A stretch of 12,308 bases of DNA from CALKZN01 sp964633815 (lineage in GTDB: Bacteria; Pseudomonadota; Gammaproteobacteria; Arenicellales; Arenicellaceae), in NCBI GenBank assembly GCA_964633815.1, contig CAZWHW010000038.1:1-12308 (forward strand), read 5' to 3'. This document shows, one piece after another, positions 1 to 7,475 of this stretch. Position 1 is the first letter of the stretch; each line of letters starts with the position of its first letter. The notes below the pieces were generated by a model. That model searched no databases. It worked only from the letters and a program-made list of their open reading frames with translations, and had not been told where the DNA came from. The position numbers and the translations under genes were made by a program.

Positions 1-154
1 ATTATCGTGGATACGGGTATGGATTTAAGCCACTCGGGTTCACAAGAATGTCTGGTACAAAGTGGGATGAAAATTATGCTTAATTACTTGACTCGTAACC
101 ATAGTCACTTGTTATACGTGTTACCGCATAAATTAAACTTCAAAAATTTGATCA
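1..154. other. Left edge, no confident gene; attC-like remnant at 78-117
   Basis: No convincing coding region is seen here. A plus-strand frame is open from the window edge to a stop near 168, but it runs antisense into the small cassette gene and matches nothing I recognise. Read on the minus strand, 117 to 78 begins GTATAAC and ends ATTAAGC, with partly complementary arms (AAGTGACT and AGTCAAGT) around a very short loop. That resembles the outer boxes of an attC site, but at about 40 bases it is shorter than normal and the last box departs from GTTRRRY. It lies where the attC of the neighbouring 66-codon cassette should be, so a shortened or degenerate attC is possible. Confidence is low. 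Confidence 0.3.
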
Positions 155-355
155 TCATTCTCCATTGGTGATTTTGAACCCTAGATCTTCGATCATTTTA
201 TATATGGCATCTATTTGATCTTGATCTAAATCGCCATAAGAATTAATACATTCTATAAGTTCTTTGGAATCCATGTTTCCACTCTTTTTAGCTTTCTGCA
301 TTAACACTTCAATGCATCCACCTTTTTCTGCTAAATCTAATGCCAGCTCAGCCAT
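155..355 (-). CDS. Stand-alone sigma-70 region 1.1-like small protein (integron cassette gene)
   Basis: This encodes a 66-residue acidic protein with no signal peptide or membrane segment. Residues 14-64 line up by eye with region 1.1 of primary sigma factors such as E. coli RpoD: a first helix IEVLMQKAKKSG against LKLLVTRGKEQG, then DQDQIDAIYKMIEDLGFKI against DSDQIEDIIQMINDMGIQV. In RpoD this domain sits at the N terminus, blocks DNA binding by free sigma and occupies the RNA polymerase cleft. Here nothing else of sigma is present. The ATG is preceded by TAGGA at a normal distance and starts about 15 bases inside the cassette, just after the attC of the previous cassette, which is the usual integron layout. 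A role in modulating RNA polymerase or sigma is inference. The domain resemblance is fairly clear; the function is unknown. Confidence 0.72.
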   Translation of the reverse strand: MAELALDLAEKGGCIEVLMQKAKKSGNMDSKELIECINSYGDLDQDQIDAIYKMIEDLGFKITNGE

Positions 356-368
356 TGCTAATTCCTAC

Positions 369-451
369 GTATAACGCTTGGCGCAACGGTGAAGCACGCA
401 GTGCTGAGTCCGGCACGCGAAACGTGCGAATTGCCGCGCCACTTGTTAAGC
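369..451 (-). other. attC recombination site of the GNAT cassette
   Basis: Read on the minus strand, this 83-base stretch begins GCTTAAC (matches RYYYAAC) and ends GTTATAC (close to GTTRRRY). The inner arms, AAGTGGCGC after the first box and GCGCCAAGC before the second, are imperfectly complementary, as expected for a single-stranded folded attC substrate of an integron integrase. The centre can form further small hairpins (GCACG with CGTGC). The stop codon of the GNAT gene lies inside the first box, and the next gene starts about 15 bases past the second, both typical of cassettes. The last box departs from consensus at one position. Confidence 0.8.
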
Positions 452-648
452 ATTGAACTCTGATGACAGCATTGAATAGATTGCATGACTAACATACTTT
501 GTATACAGCCACTCACAATCTCGTAATGTTGCTTCATGAACAAAACCCAGTCTCTCAGCTATGGCGCGACTTTTTTCGTTACCTTCAGCGCGTTGTATTT
601 CTATTTTGTGCAAGGAATATTCTTCAAAGCCAATTTTTAGTAATTCTT
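446..648 (-). pseudogene. GNAT acetyltransferase, C-terminal fragment (RimJ/RimL type)
   Basis: About 67 codons, from KELLKIGF to the stop at 448-446, encode the C-terminal third of a RimJ/RimL-type N-acetyltransferase. The signature N-x-x-S-x-x-I-x-x-x-L-G-F (NEKSRAIAERLGF), followed by a W-L-Y segment and a final S-M-L-S-S-E-F, is characteristic. The open frame continues upstream to 751, but those codons are antisense to the end of an IS3-family transposase and are not part of the gene. The acetyl-CoA-binding R/Q-x-x-G-x-G/A loop is missing, so the fragment cannot be active. The matching N-terminal part lies at 11274-11097 on the same strand, about 10.4 kb away. The right boundary is approximate (645-652). 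Confidence 0.85.
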
Positions 649-780
649 TGGCGTGATCATTACAACAACGTCCGACCGCACAGCTCATTGAAATATATGA
701 CTCCGGTAGCGTTCGCAAATGAAGCAGCATAGAATGAATTATCTCATCCAAGAACTGGTACTAAGTTTGGGGAAAGGTCA
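649..780 (+). mobile_element. 3' remnant of an IS3-family insertion sequence
   Basis: On the plus strand, 649-732 encodes W-R-D-H-Y-N-N-V-R-P-H-S-S-L-K-Y-M-T-P and a short tail before a stop. This is the very conserved C-terminal end of IS3-family OrfB (DDE, rve domain) transposases. It is followed by 757-780, whose minus-strand reading starts TGACCTTTCCCC, a plausible terminal inverted repeat of the IS407-like branch. The upstream part of the element, including orfA, the catalytic DDE residues and the other end, is absent. The break falls directly against the GNAT fragment near 648, so a deletion removed most of the IS together with part of the GNAT gene. It is a different element from the IS at 9774-11096. 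Confidence 0.8.
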
Positions 781-783
781 CTG

Positions 784-835
784 TAAGCAATTCTAAATAG
801 CTATATTTAGAATTGCTTAATTTAGAATTGTTTAA
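784..835. repeat. AT-rich palindrome plus tandem repeat, possible operon terminator
   Basis: Positions 784-799 and 804-819 form a perfect 16-base inverted repeat around the loop GCTA. The right arm is then nearly repeated in tandem: TTTAGAATTGCTTAA (806-820) and TTTAGAATTGTTTAA (821-835) differ at one base. The structure begins a few bases beyond the end of the IS remnant and ends just after the stop of the broken oxidoreductase, so it could terminate transcription of the minus-strand operon. No clear T-run follows the hairpin on that strand, and a terminator role is uncertain. Confidence 0.5.
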
Positions 836-842
836 TTTAAAA

Positions 843-2189
843 TTAACTCCAAGGAAACGGGCTGTTTGATACCGGGTGCAATTTACCTTCTGCATATCGC
901 GATAATCGGAATGGTTTAAGTAGCTCTGGTTCTCCCTCACGCATAATATCTTCTGCTACCAATTTACCAACGCCCAACATTTTGTAACCATGGTTTGAAT
1001 CAGCAATGAAATAACAGTTTTCATGAAAGGTATCGAAAACCGGAAAACTATCTGGTGTAAATGCACCAATACCACCTGAAGGTTCCCGTTTATATTTAGG
1101 CATAGTTCCTGAGAAACGCTTTTGACAATGCGCTAATGCTGATACCCACATACGAGCAAACTCTGGCCCAACAATAAATTCTGGTGAATCTGCACCATAA
1201 GGGTCAACAGCCACATCATCGGCATCTTTATCGACAATAAACGGCGCTGCGCCACCTTGTACACCGCCAAAATGGAAGTCTGGTTTATAGTAGATTCCCC
1301 ACATCTCTTCAGTAATTAAAGATCCATCCTCATCACAGTAGAGTGGAGCATCAGTATCAACATGAATTACAGGAGGTAAGTTTCCATCATTAGTTCGCTG
1401 TAAATCAGGATCTATGCCGAGAACACCTTCTTGAAGTGACCAATATACCCACATTGGAATATCAGCACTCATTTCACCCGTTGTTGGATTTTTGATTTGT
1501 ACTGTTTTGGGTAGCTCTAACATTTCCCAGAAAATTTTTGCCCATGGACCAGCACCAATAACTACATAATCACAACCAATATCACCTTTATTGGTTTCTA
1601 CGTGACTAATCGCACCAGATCCGTCACGAGTAAAACCAGTTACTTCAACACCAGTTATAATTCGAACATCGTGAGCTTCTGCTTTTTTAGCTAACGCATA
1701 GATAGCCTTAGTGTTATTGGCAAAGCCACCAGGTTGTTCATGCAATATTGATGTAATATTTTTCGCCTGCCAATCATCAAAGATTGTTTTCATATAATTT
1801 GAGCAGTCTTTTTCACCTTCGATGAAGGTTGACTTATAATCAATGGCTTGTTGTTGTTGATAAATAGAAGCAACGTCTTCGTGCATACTTTCTGAGCTTA
1901 TCTGCATGTAACCCACTGGGTGGTAGCTATATGCTTCGGCATCGCTCTCCCATACCTTTACACTGTGAGCCATTAACTCTCTCATTGCAGGCTGGTAATA
2001 GTTGTTTCGAATAACTCCACACGCAATACCTCACGCACCAGATGCGATTCCTGATTTATCCAGTACCACAATGTCTTTGCCACTGCCCTTTCCGCTTGCT
2101 TCAAGCTCAAGTGCAAGATGGTAAGCCGTACTCAAACCATAAATACCTGCGCCAACAATGACGTATTTTGATTTAGTAGGGAATGCCAT
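843..2189 (-). pseudogene. FAD-dependent oxidoreductase (DAO family), interrupted by an in-frame TGA
   Basis: Read through one internal stop, the frame encodes about 447 residues of a DAO-family flavoprotein related to glycine oxidase and sarcosine or dimethylglycine dehydrogenases. The N terminus has the dinucleotide-binding fold (VIVGAGIYGLSTAYHLA, residues 10-26) and VVLDK at its second strand. The C-terminal part has the family-typical GIGAFTPDSFPVFD and a NHGYKMLG stretch. Codon 53 (2033-2031) is TGA and falls in the flavin-contacting loop GA-stop-GIACG, where I recall serine in relatives; TCA to TGA would be one change. Frame and similarity are intact on both sides. A restart at 1985 would lack the FAD-binding fold and has no visible ribosome site. 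It follows soxG by 61 bases, so it is probably the last gene of the operon. Its substrate is unknown. Confidence 0.82.
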
Positions 2190-2250
2190 ATCTATAATGC
2201 CTCTTAATGAAATTGATATTTTCTTTATTTGTATTTGATAACCGACTTAC

Positions 2251-2964
2251 TTATATGGCTGTCAGTTTTTGAAACGCTGCAAGACCAACTGCCTCACCAT
2301 TAAATTCTTGCATTGCGTCAAGCAACCCTTCCCACATAAATTCGCTTGTACTCAAATCTGCGAGAATATGAAAACAAAGTGTTGAACCTTGATCTGCGCG
2401 TACAACGATTGAATTAGCCCGCGCTACCGATGTTTGCGCCACCATTAGTTGATCAAATTTGTGTGGTCTCATATCCACAGCACACACTTTTGACAAAACT
2501 TGTGATGCAAATTCTCCTGTCATTGCAAACCATGCATGAGTATCAGCACGCTCAAGTAAATATGAACGTTTACCAATATCCATTGACCAGTTATTGCGTA
2601 ATGAATCGATTTTCAATCCATCTTCGGCTGTTGCATCTAATGCAATAAACTCATTATCAGAAAGACGAGCAACCAAAACTCCTTCATTATCTAGAATTGC
2701 TTGATTAGGCTGTTCTGGTAATTGCAGCGCTTGCTCTTCTAACCAAGATGGTGTGTCTGTGCCTTTAAAACCAACACGGTTTAAGCAACTTAAATCCACC
2801 AGGGCTAAAGAATTTGCTGATCTTGTTGACTCGTTTTCGTGTAAATATGATTCAACTACCAAACCACCCGCGCGGGCAACATAGGAAGCATTATTCAATT
2901 CGTGATAACGGTACAAAGGACTTCTCCGAAGTTCATCTGTTGGGTGTTTTATATCGTTATTCAT
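2251..2964 (-). CDS. soxG: Sarcosine oxidase gamma subunit family protein
   Basis: This 237-residue protein is the small gamma subunit of heterotetrameric sarcosine oxidase. The gamma subunit resembles half of a GcvT (aminomethyltransferase) fold, packs against the alpha subunit and has no cofactor of its own. Family features seen are an N-terminal SPLYRYH segment, the central SYLLERADTHAWF region, and ADLSTSEFMWEGLLDAMQEF near the C terminus, which matches the usual D-x-S-x-x-(Y/F)-x-W ending. The length is slightly above the usual 180-210, mostly at the N terminus. The start lies 2 bases after the soxA stop, so translation is probably coupled. Sequence conservation in this subunit is low, so identification leans on position as well as motifs. 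Confidence 0.85.
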   Translation of the reverse strand: MNNDIKHPTDELRRSPLYRYHELNNASYVARAGGLVVESYLHENESTRSANSLALVDLSCLNRVGFKGTDTPSWLEEQALQLPEQPNQAILDNEGVLVARLSDNEFIALDATAEDGLKIDSLRNNWSMDIGKRSYLLERADTHAWFAMTGEFASQVLSKVCAVDMRPHKFDQLMVAQTSVARANSIVVRADQGSTLCFHILADLSTSEFMWEGLLDAMQEFNGEAVGLAAFQKLTAI

Positions 2965-2966
2965 TG

Positions 2967-5894
2967 CTATAACTCTTGTTGTTTGTTGTCAGGATCATAG
3001 AAAGGTAAGTTAACGACCTCTGCTGAAATACGTACACCGTTATCACATTTGATTTCAATTTCACTACCGGGTTTTGCATCACTCATCGGAACGTATGCCA
3101 TGCCAATATTTTTTTTAAGTGTCGGTGAATAGTTACAAGACGTAACTCGGCCTACCATTTCATTTCCATTTAGAACTAAATGAGATTCTTTAGGCATTAC
3201 TGCTCCTGATGAGTCAATAGAAAAACCTACAAGTATTCTTTCTTGTTCTTTTTTCTCTAGCTCACGAATGGTTCTTGCGCCAACAAAGAATGGTTTCTTG
3301 CGAGCAATAGCCCAACGCATTTGCACTTCCATTGGATTCGACATTGCGTCTGTATCTTGCCCAATAATGACGTGGCCTTTTTCTAACCTTAGTACCCTTT
3401 GAGCTTCTACTCCAAATGGCCGTATGCCGTATTCAGCGCCTGATTTCAATAAAACATCCCATAACGCTTCTCCATATTGTTGTGGAACGTGTATTTCAAA
3501 ACCCAATTCACCAACAAAACCAACTCGTATTAATCGAGCAGGGATACCTGCAACAGTGCCTTCACGTACGCCCATATAAGGAAAAGCATCTGACGATAAG
3601 TCGACGTCCTTACATATAAGCTCTAATACTTTTCTGGATTTAGGGCCAGCGATGTTTACACCGCACCATGCGGTAGTGGCATTAGCTATATCTACATCTA
3701 AACCCCATTGAGCATTCCACTTCAACATGCTTTGAAAAACACGATCAACACCACCTGTTGTGGCCGTGACATAAAAGTGTTTGTCATGAAAGCGACAAGC
3801 GACACCGTCGTCAATTACAACACCAGCGTCATTTGTTAATAGTGCGTAACGCGCGCGGCCAACAGGTTGTTTAGCAAATGCGAATGTATAAAAGCGTCCA
3901 AGAAACTCTGCTGCATCAGGGCCTCTTACCTCTAAGCCTCCTAATGTTGATACATCAACAATGCCAACATTGTTTCTAACATTATTAACTTCATTATTAA
4001 TAAGCGAATTTATATCATCAGAAAAACCATAATAGGCGGGGCGATACCACGCTCCTGCTAACATCATTTGAGCGCCCTGCTCTATATGTCTGTAATGCAT
4101 ATTTGTACGCTTTGCAGGATAAAAGCTACGACCTGCATTATGAGCCAATGTTTCCGATGCAAATGGCGGACGTGCGGTAGTTACCCCTGTTTCAGCAATT
4201 GTTTTATTTGTCGCATCTGCAACCAGCCTAGCTGCTGCTAAAGCAGAGTGTCGACCTTGCGAAGGCCCCATTCCACACGTTGAATAACGTTTAACCAGTT
4301 GAATATGTTCGTAACCGTCTTTGGTCGCGTTAACTATGTCTTTAATTTGTAAATCTTCGTCATAATCAACAAACTCTTTTCCTTTAGGGTGTTCAAACAT
4401 TGGCCATGGAAAGTTAACAGAATCGGCAGCAGAATCGGCAGGTTCAACCAATGTAGGTGACTCTTTTTCCAGTAGACGAGCAATACATATTTGGGCTTTA
4501 TTACGAGCATCAGCCATTACAGCTTCTATATTCCAATACCCATTTATTGAACCTGCAATTTCAAAATGATTAGGATAGTTATTTAAACTAAACTTACAGC
4601 TATCGTCGTCATAGCTTAGTTGGCCGCCGGCTTGACAGACAAGTTGATAGGTAGGCATATAGCCAATAGCCATACATACGAGGTCACACTTTATTGTCAC
4701 AGGGTCGTTATTACATTGCCCCTGACTTTTAATAGTACGCACCTCAACTTGATTCACTCGATGTACGCTTTTATCAATTCGGGCTTCATAAACCGTGCTA
4801 TTTTTATAAAGCTGTGTACCGCGTTTGGTAACTTCATCGTGCAATTGTGTTTCTTGAACATTGTTTCGCATATCAATGACTGCAGATACGTTTACACCCG
4901 CATCTAATAACGCTAACGCAGTACTGTATCCATTATCATTACCTGTTAAGACAACCGCATTTTCACCCGGTTTTACGCCATACAAATGCATCAACCTAAG
5001 CGCTGCACTTGACATAATCACACCAGGAATATCATTACCTCTAAAAATGGCTTGTTGTTCGAGAGAGCCTGCACAAACGATTAATTCTTTTGTGCGTACT
5101 TTATACAAGCGTTTTTCGGCAACTAGACCTAACCAGTTGTCTGGGTGCCAACTGTTGACAGTGGTATTGGTCATGACTTTGATGTTATCTTTGTCATTTA
5201 CTTGAGCTATTAAAGACGCTAATAAATCCTTAGTGTTTGAATAACTGTCGTTAGAATGAGCATAATTCAATGACCCTCCCAACACAGGGTTCTCATCAAC
5301 AAGTAAAACTTCTAAGCCCTCATTAGATGCTTCTAATGCAGCAGTCAATCCAGCAGGGCCTGCCCCTACAACTAAAACGTCAGAAAATTTATATTGCTTA
5401 TCGTAATACGCTGGCTTAAAAGATTGATCTATATTACCTAAGCCTGATTGTTTACGAATAAACGGTGCCCAAAAAGCTTCCCAAATTCCACGTGGTTTAA
5501 AGAACGCCTTGTAGTAAAAGCCAACCGGCAAAAAGCGAGAAAACAAGCCAATATATGATTGAAAATCACGTGCCAACGAGCCTTTATAGTTTTGACCCGT
5601 GACCTGCATGTTTGATTCAACCACACATTTATCAGCAAGTGTGTTTGGCGCAGATGGTAATTGAACTAATGTGTTAGCATCTTGCCCAGCCATTGTAAGT
5701 GGGCCACGAGCACGATGATATTTGAAAGAACGGCTCATCAGCCATTGCTTGTTAGCGATTAAAGCACTTGCAATAGTATCGCCTTCTAAACCTTGAAAGG
5801 TCTTGCCTTCAAAACTAAACGTCACTGATTTATTTCTATTGATTAATAAACCATAAGGCTTTGAAAGGCGTTTTTGTAATTGTTTTTGCGCCAT
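2967..5894 (-). CDS. soxA: Sarcosine oxidase alpha subunit family protein
   Basis: This 975-residue protein is the large subunit of heterotetrameric sarcosine oxidase. Known SoxA binds NAD+ and, in its C-terminal half, tetrahydrofolate; formaldehyde from the beta-subunit reaction is captured there as 5,10-methylene-THF. Visible domains in order: a ferredoxin-like N-terminal domain (about 15-95) without a Fe-S cysteine cluster; a pyridine-nucleotide oxidoreductase domain starting with VLVVGAGPAGLTAALEA (GAGPAG at 177-182); the linker with STCGMGPSQGR; and a GcvT-like folate domain (about 605-970) with FVGELGFEIHVP. Length is normal for the family. A GTG at 5909 would add five residues inside soxD, but GAGGA at 5907-5903 lies 8 bases before the ATG at 5894, so that start is preferred. 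The exact methylated substrate cannot be read from sequence. Confidence 0.93.
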   Translation of the reverse strand: MAQKQLQKRLSKPYGLLINRNKSVTFSFEGKTFQGLEGDTIASALIANKQWLMSRSFKYHRARGPLTMAGQDANTLVQLPSAPNTLADKCVVESNMQVTGQNYKGSLARDFQSYIGLFSRFLPVGFYYKAFFKPRGIWEAFWAPFIRKQSGLGNIDQSFKPAYYDKQYKFSDVLVVGAGPAGLTAALEASNEGLEVLLVDENPVLGGSLNYAHSNDSYSNTKDLLASLIAQVNDKDNIKVMTNTTVNSWHPDNWLGLVAEKRLYKVRTKELIVCAGSLEQQAIFRGNDIPGVIMSSAALRLMHLYGVKPGENAVVLTGNDNGYSTALALLDAGVNVSAVIDMRNNVQETQLHDEVTKRGTQLYKNSTVYEARIDKSVHRVNQVEVRTIKSQGQCNNDPVTIKCDLVCMAIGYMPTYQLVCQAGGQLSYDDDSCKFSLNNYPNHFEIAGSINGYWNIEAVMADARNKAQICIARLLEKESPTLVEPADSAADSVNFPWPMFEHPKGKEFVDYDEDLQIKDIVNATKDGYEHIQLVKRYSTCGMGPSQGRHSALAAARLVADATNKTIAETGVTTARPPFASETLAHNAGRSFYPAKRTNMHYRHIEQGAQMMLAGAWYRPAYYGFSDDINSLINNEVNNVRNNVGIVDVSTLGGLEVRGPDAAEFLGRFYTFAFAKQPVGRARYALLTNDAGVVIDDGVACRFHDKHFYVTATTGGVDRVFQSMLKWNAQWGLDVDIANATTAWCGVNIAGPKSRKVLELICKDVDLSSDAFPYMGVREGTVAGIPARLIRVGFVGELGFEIHVPQQYGEALWDVLLKSGAEYGIRPFGVEAQRVLRLEKGHVIIGQDTDAMSNPMEVQMRWAIARKKPFFVGARTIRELEKKEQERILVGFSIDSSGAVMPKESHLVLNGNEMVGRVTSCNYSPTLKKNIGMAYVPMSDAKPGSEIEIKCDNGVRISAEVVNLPFYDPDNKQQEL

Positions 5895-5895
5895 T

Positions 5896-6168
5896 TTAGT
5901 GATCCTCACTTCCGATCATTTCTTTCGCTGAAAAGGTTCGTATAACCTCATCAGAAATAGTATTACGTTCAGCTAAAAACCAATATGAGGTAGCGGTATG
6001 GCACCACCATTCAATCACTATTCCAGCTTTATTATCATGAAAAAACACGTATTCAGCCCATTCTTGGGACGACACTGTTTGATCGTCGGGCATGACGTGA
6101 TATTCGCCACCATAGGTAAATTCGCTTATATTGCGTGGCCCGTTTAACGGGCAGACTAAAAGTTTCAT
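5896..6168 (-). CDS. soxD: Sarcosine oxidase delta subunit family protein lacking the full zinc site
   Basis: This 90-residue protein is the smallest subunit of the heterotetramer. In the structurally known enzymes a zinc ion is held by C-x2-C, a histidine and a further cysteine. Here the first motif reads C6-P-L-N9-G, so the second cysteine is asparagine. The later region reads W-W-C56-H57-T-A-T-S, keeping the histidine but with no cysteine at the final ligand position. EFTYGGE and EWAEYVFFHDN mark the family clearly. I recall similar CPxNG delta proteins in other marine proteobacterial sox operons, so this is probably a known zinc-free subclass rather than damage. The gene has a strong GGAGGAG site, starts 17 bases after soxB and ends one base before the preferred soxA start. 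Confidence 0.9.
   Translation of the reverse strand: MKLLVCPLNGPRNISEFTYGGEYHVMPDDQTVSSQEWAEYVFFHDNKAGIVIEWWCHTATSYWFLAERNTISDEVIRTFSAKEMIGSEDH
5903..5907 (-). promoter_or_regulatory. Ribosome binding site that decides the soxA start
   Basis: On the minus strand GAGGA lies 8 bases before the ATG at 5894, inside the last codons of soxD. The alternative GTG at 5909 has no site at a suitable distance. This favours the shorter SoxA and translational coupling to soxD. Confidence 0.65.
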
Positions 6169-6185
6169 AATGTGTCTCCTCCGAA

Positions 6186-7427
6186 TTAATGGCTAGCGGC
6201 TGTAGCGCCTGCTTCGTTTATTTGCTGGTAGTTATAAAACCGCTCTAATGAAAATGGTTTAATTAATTCTGGTACTCGTTTTGTAGCGATTAACTCGGCC
6301 ATAGTTTGGCCACAAATTGGTGTGGCTTTAAAACCCCATGTACCCCAACCTGCATCTAAGTAATAGTTTTCAACAGGGCTTAAACCCATAATTGGGCTGT
6401 AGTCAGGGGTCATATCTGTTACCCCTGCCCATTGTCGCAACATCCGTGCTTGTGCCAAGAATGGAAATAACTCTAATGCAGCCGCTGACAAGGTTTCTTT
6501 TTGATCAAGCGTAGCGCGTGTATTGTATAGAGGGTATGGATCTGAACCACCTCCGATAACAAACTCTCCACGTGAAGTTTGATGGATATATACATGTACA
6601 TGTGGTGAGCTTACGTGTGGAGTTAAAATCGGTTTATAAGGCTGAGTTACCATGGCTTGTAGAGGATATGAATGTATCGGCAATTTAATACCAGCCATAT
6701 CAGCCACCAATGTACTGGCACCGGCCACTGCTTGAACAACACTTCCACATTCAATGCGACCACGATCTGTAATCACGGCCGTGGCTTTACCTTTGGTAAC
6801 TTCAACATCAGTAACAGTAGTGCATTGGTGCAACTCAACACCACGTTCGCATGCTCCTTTAGCATAACCCCAAGCGACAGCATCGTGCCTTGCAGTTGCA
6901 CCATCGGCATGCCATAGCCCACCAAGTATTGGATAGCGAGAATCAGCCGACATATGCAAATTTGGGACCAACTCTTTGACTGTTTGGGCATCCACTAATT
7001 CTGAACGGACGCCCATGTGCTGGTTCACTTCAGCACGCCAACGAAAGCCTCGTATGGCCGCATCTGTATGAGCTAATGTAAGTTGGCCACGATTTTCCAT
7101 CATGACGTTATAGCCAAATTCATTACTCAGGTTTTGATACAGTTTTACCGACTCACGATAAAATTTAACACCTTCTTCAGTGAGATAATTAGAGCGTATG
7201 ACGGCTGTATTTCGCGCAGTATTACCACCACCTAGATAGCCTTTGTCAAGAAGTGCGACATTAGTAATCCCGTGATATTTGGCGAGATTGTAGGCAATAC
7301 CTGCACCGTGCCCACCAGCGCCAATAATAACGACATCATAATGTTTCTTTAAATCTTGAGTCGGTGTGAAATGATGTTTAGCTGGGTGTGATTTACTTAA
7401 ACCGTATTTCAATAATCCAAATGGCAT
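6186..7427 (-). CDS. soxB: Sarcosine oxidase beta subunit family protein (catalytic flavoprotein)
   Basis: This 413-residue protein is the catalytic subunit. Family members oxidise the N-methyl group of sarcosine at non-covalent FAD and pass electrons to a covalently bound FMN at the interface with the alpha subunit. The FAD-binding fold is at 32-60 (VVIIGAGGHGAGIAYNLAK, ending in LLDKG), followed by ARNTAVIRSNYL, a SoxB hallmark. The histidine of ARHDAVAWGYA (H181) aligns with His173 of the Corynebacterium enzyme, which carries the FMN. The C-terminal part has GGGSDPYP and GVTDMTPDYSPIMG, and ends with GWGTWGFKATP, all family-typical. AGGAG lies 9 bases before the ATG. It is the first of the four subunit genes, 48 bases after folD. 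Sarcosine is the likeliest substrate; another N-methyl amino acid is possible. Confidence 0.93.
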   Translation of the reverse strand: MPFGLLKYGLSKSHPAKHHFTPTQDLKKHYDVVIIGAGGHGAGIAYNLAKYHGITNVALLDKGYLGGGNTARNTAVIRSNYLTEEGVKFYRESVKLYQNLSNEFGYNVMMENRGQLTLAHTDAAIRGFRWRAEVNQHMGVRSELVDAQTVKELVPNLHMSADSRYPILGGLWHADGATARHDAVAWGYAKGACERGVELHQCTTVTDVEVTKGKATAVITDRGRIECGSVVQAVAGASTLVADMAGIKLPIHSYPLQAMVTQPYKPILTPHVSSPHVHVYIHQTSRGEFVIGGGSDPYPLYNTRATLDQKETLSAAALELFPFLAQARMLRQWAGVTDMTPDYSPIMGLSPVENYYLDAGWGTWGFKATPICGQTMAELIATKRVPELIKPFSLERFYNYQQINEAGATAASH

Positions 7428-7475
7428 TATTAGCTTCTCCTGATTGGACTGTTATTCATTATTAATAAGTGACAA

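Noticed and set aside
1..168. Plus-strand open frame from the window edge
   Set aside because: It matches no recognised family, and its end overlaps the minus-strand sigma 1.1-like gene in antisense.
499..732. A 77-residue plus-strand protein
   Set aside because: Its first half is antisense to the GNAT fragment. Only the end from 649 is real transposase sequence.
446..751. A 101-residue protein using the whole minus-strand frame
   Set aside because: Its first 34 or so residues are antisense to the conserved end of an IS3 transposase. Only the part below about 648 is genuine GNAT sequence.
2031..2033. Selenocysteine at the in-frame TGA of the FAD oxidoreductase
   Set aside because: The downstream sequence can form only a weak stem (TTGC with GCAA) with a large loop, not a clear bacterial SECIS, and the position is a flavin-loop residue rather than a redox cysteine. 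A nonsense change or sequencing error is simpler.
2967..5909. GTG at 5909 as the soxA start
   Set aside because: It lacks a ribosome site at a good distance and lies within soxD, whereas the ATG at 5894 has GAGGA 8 bases upstream.
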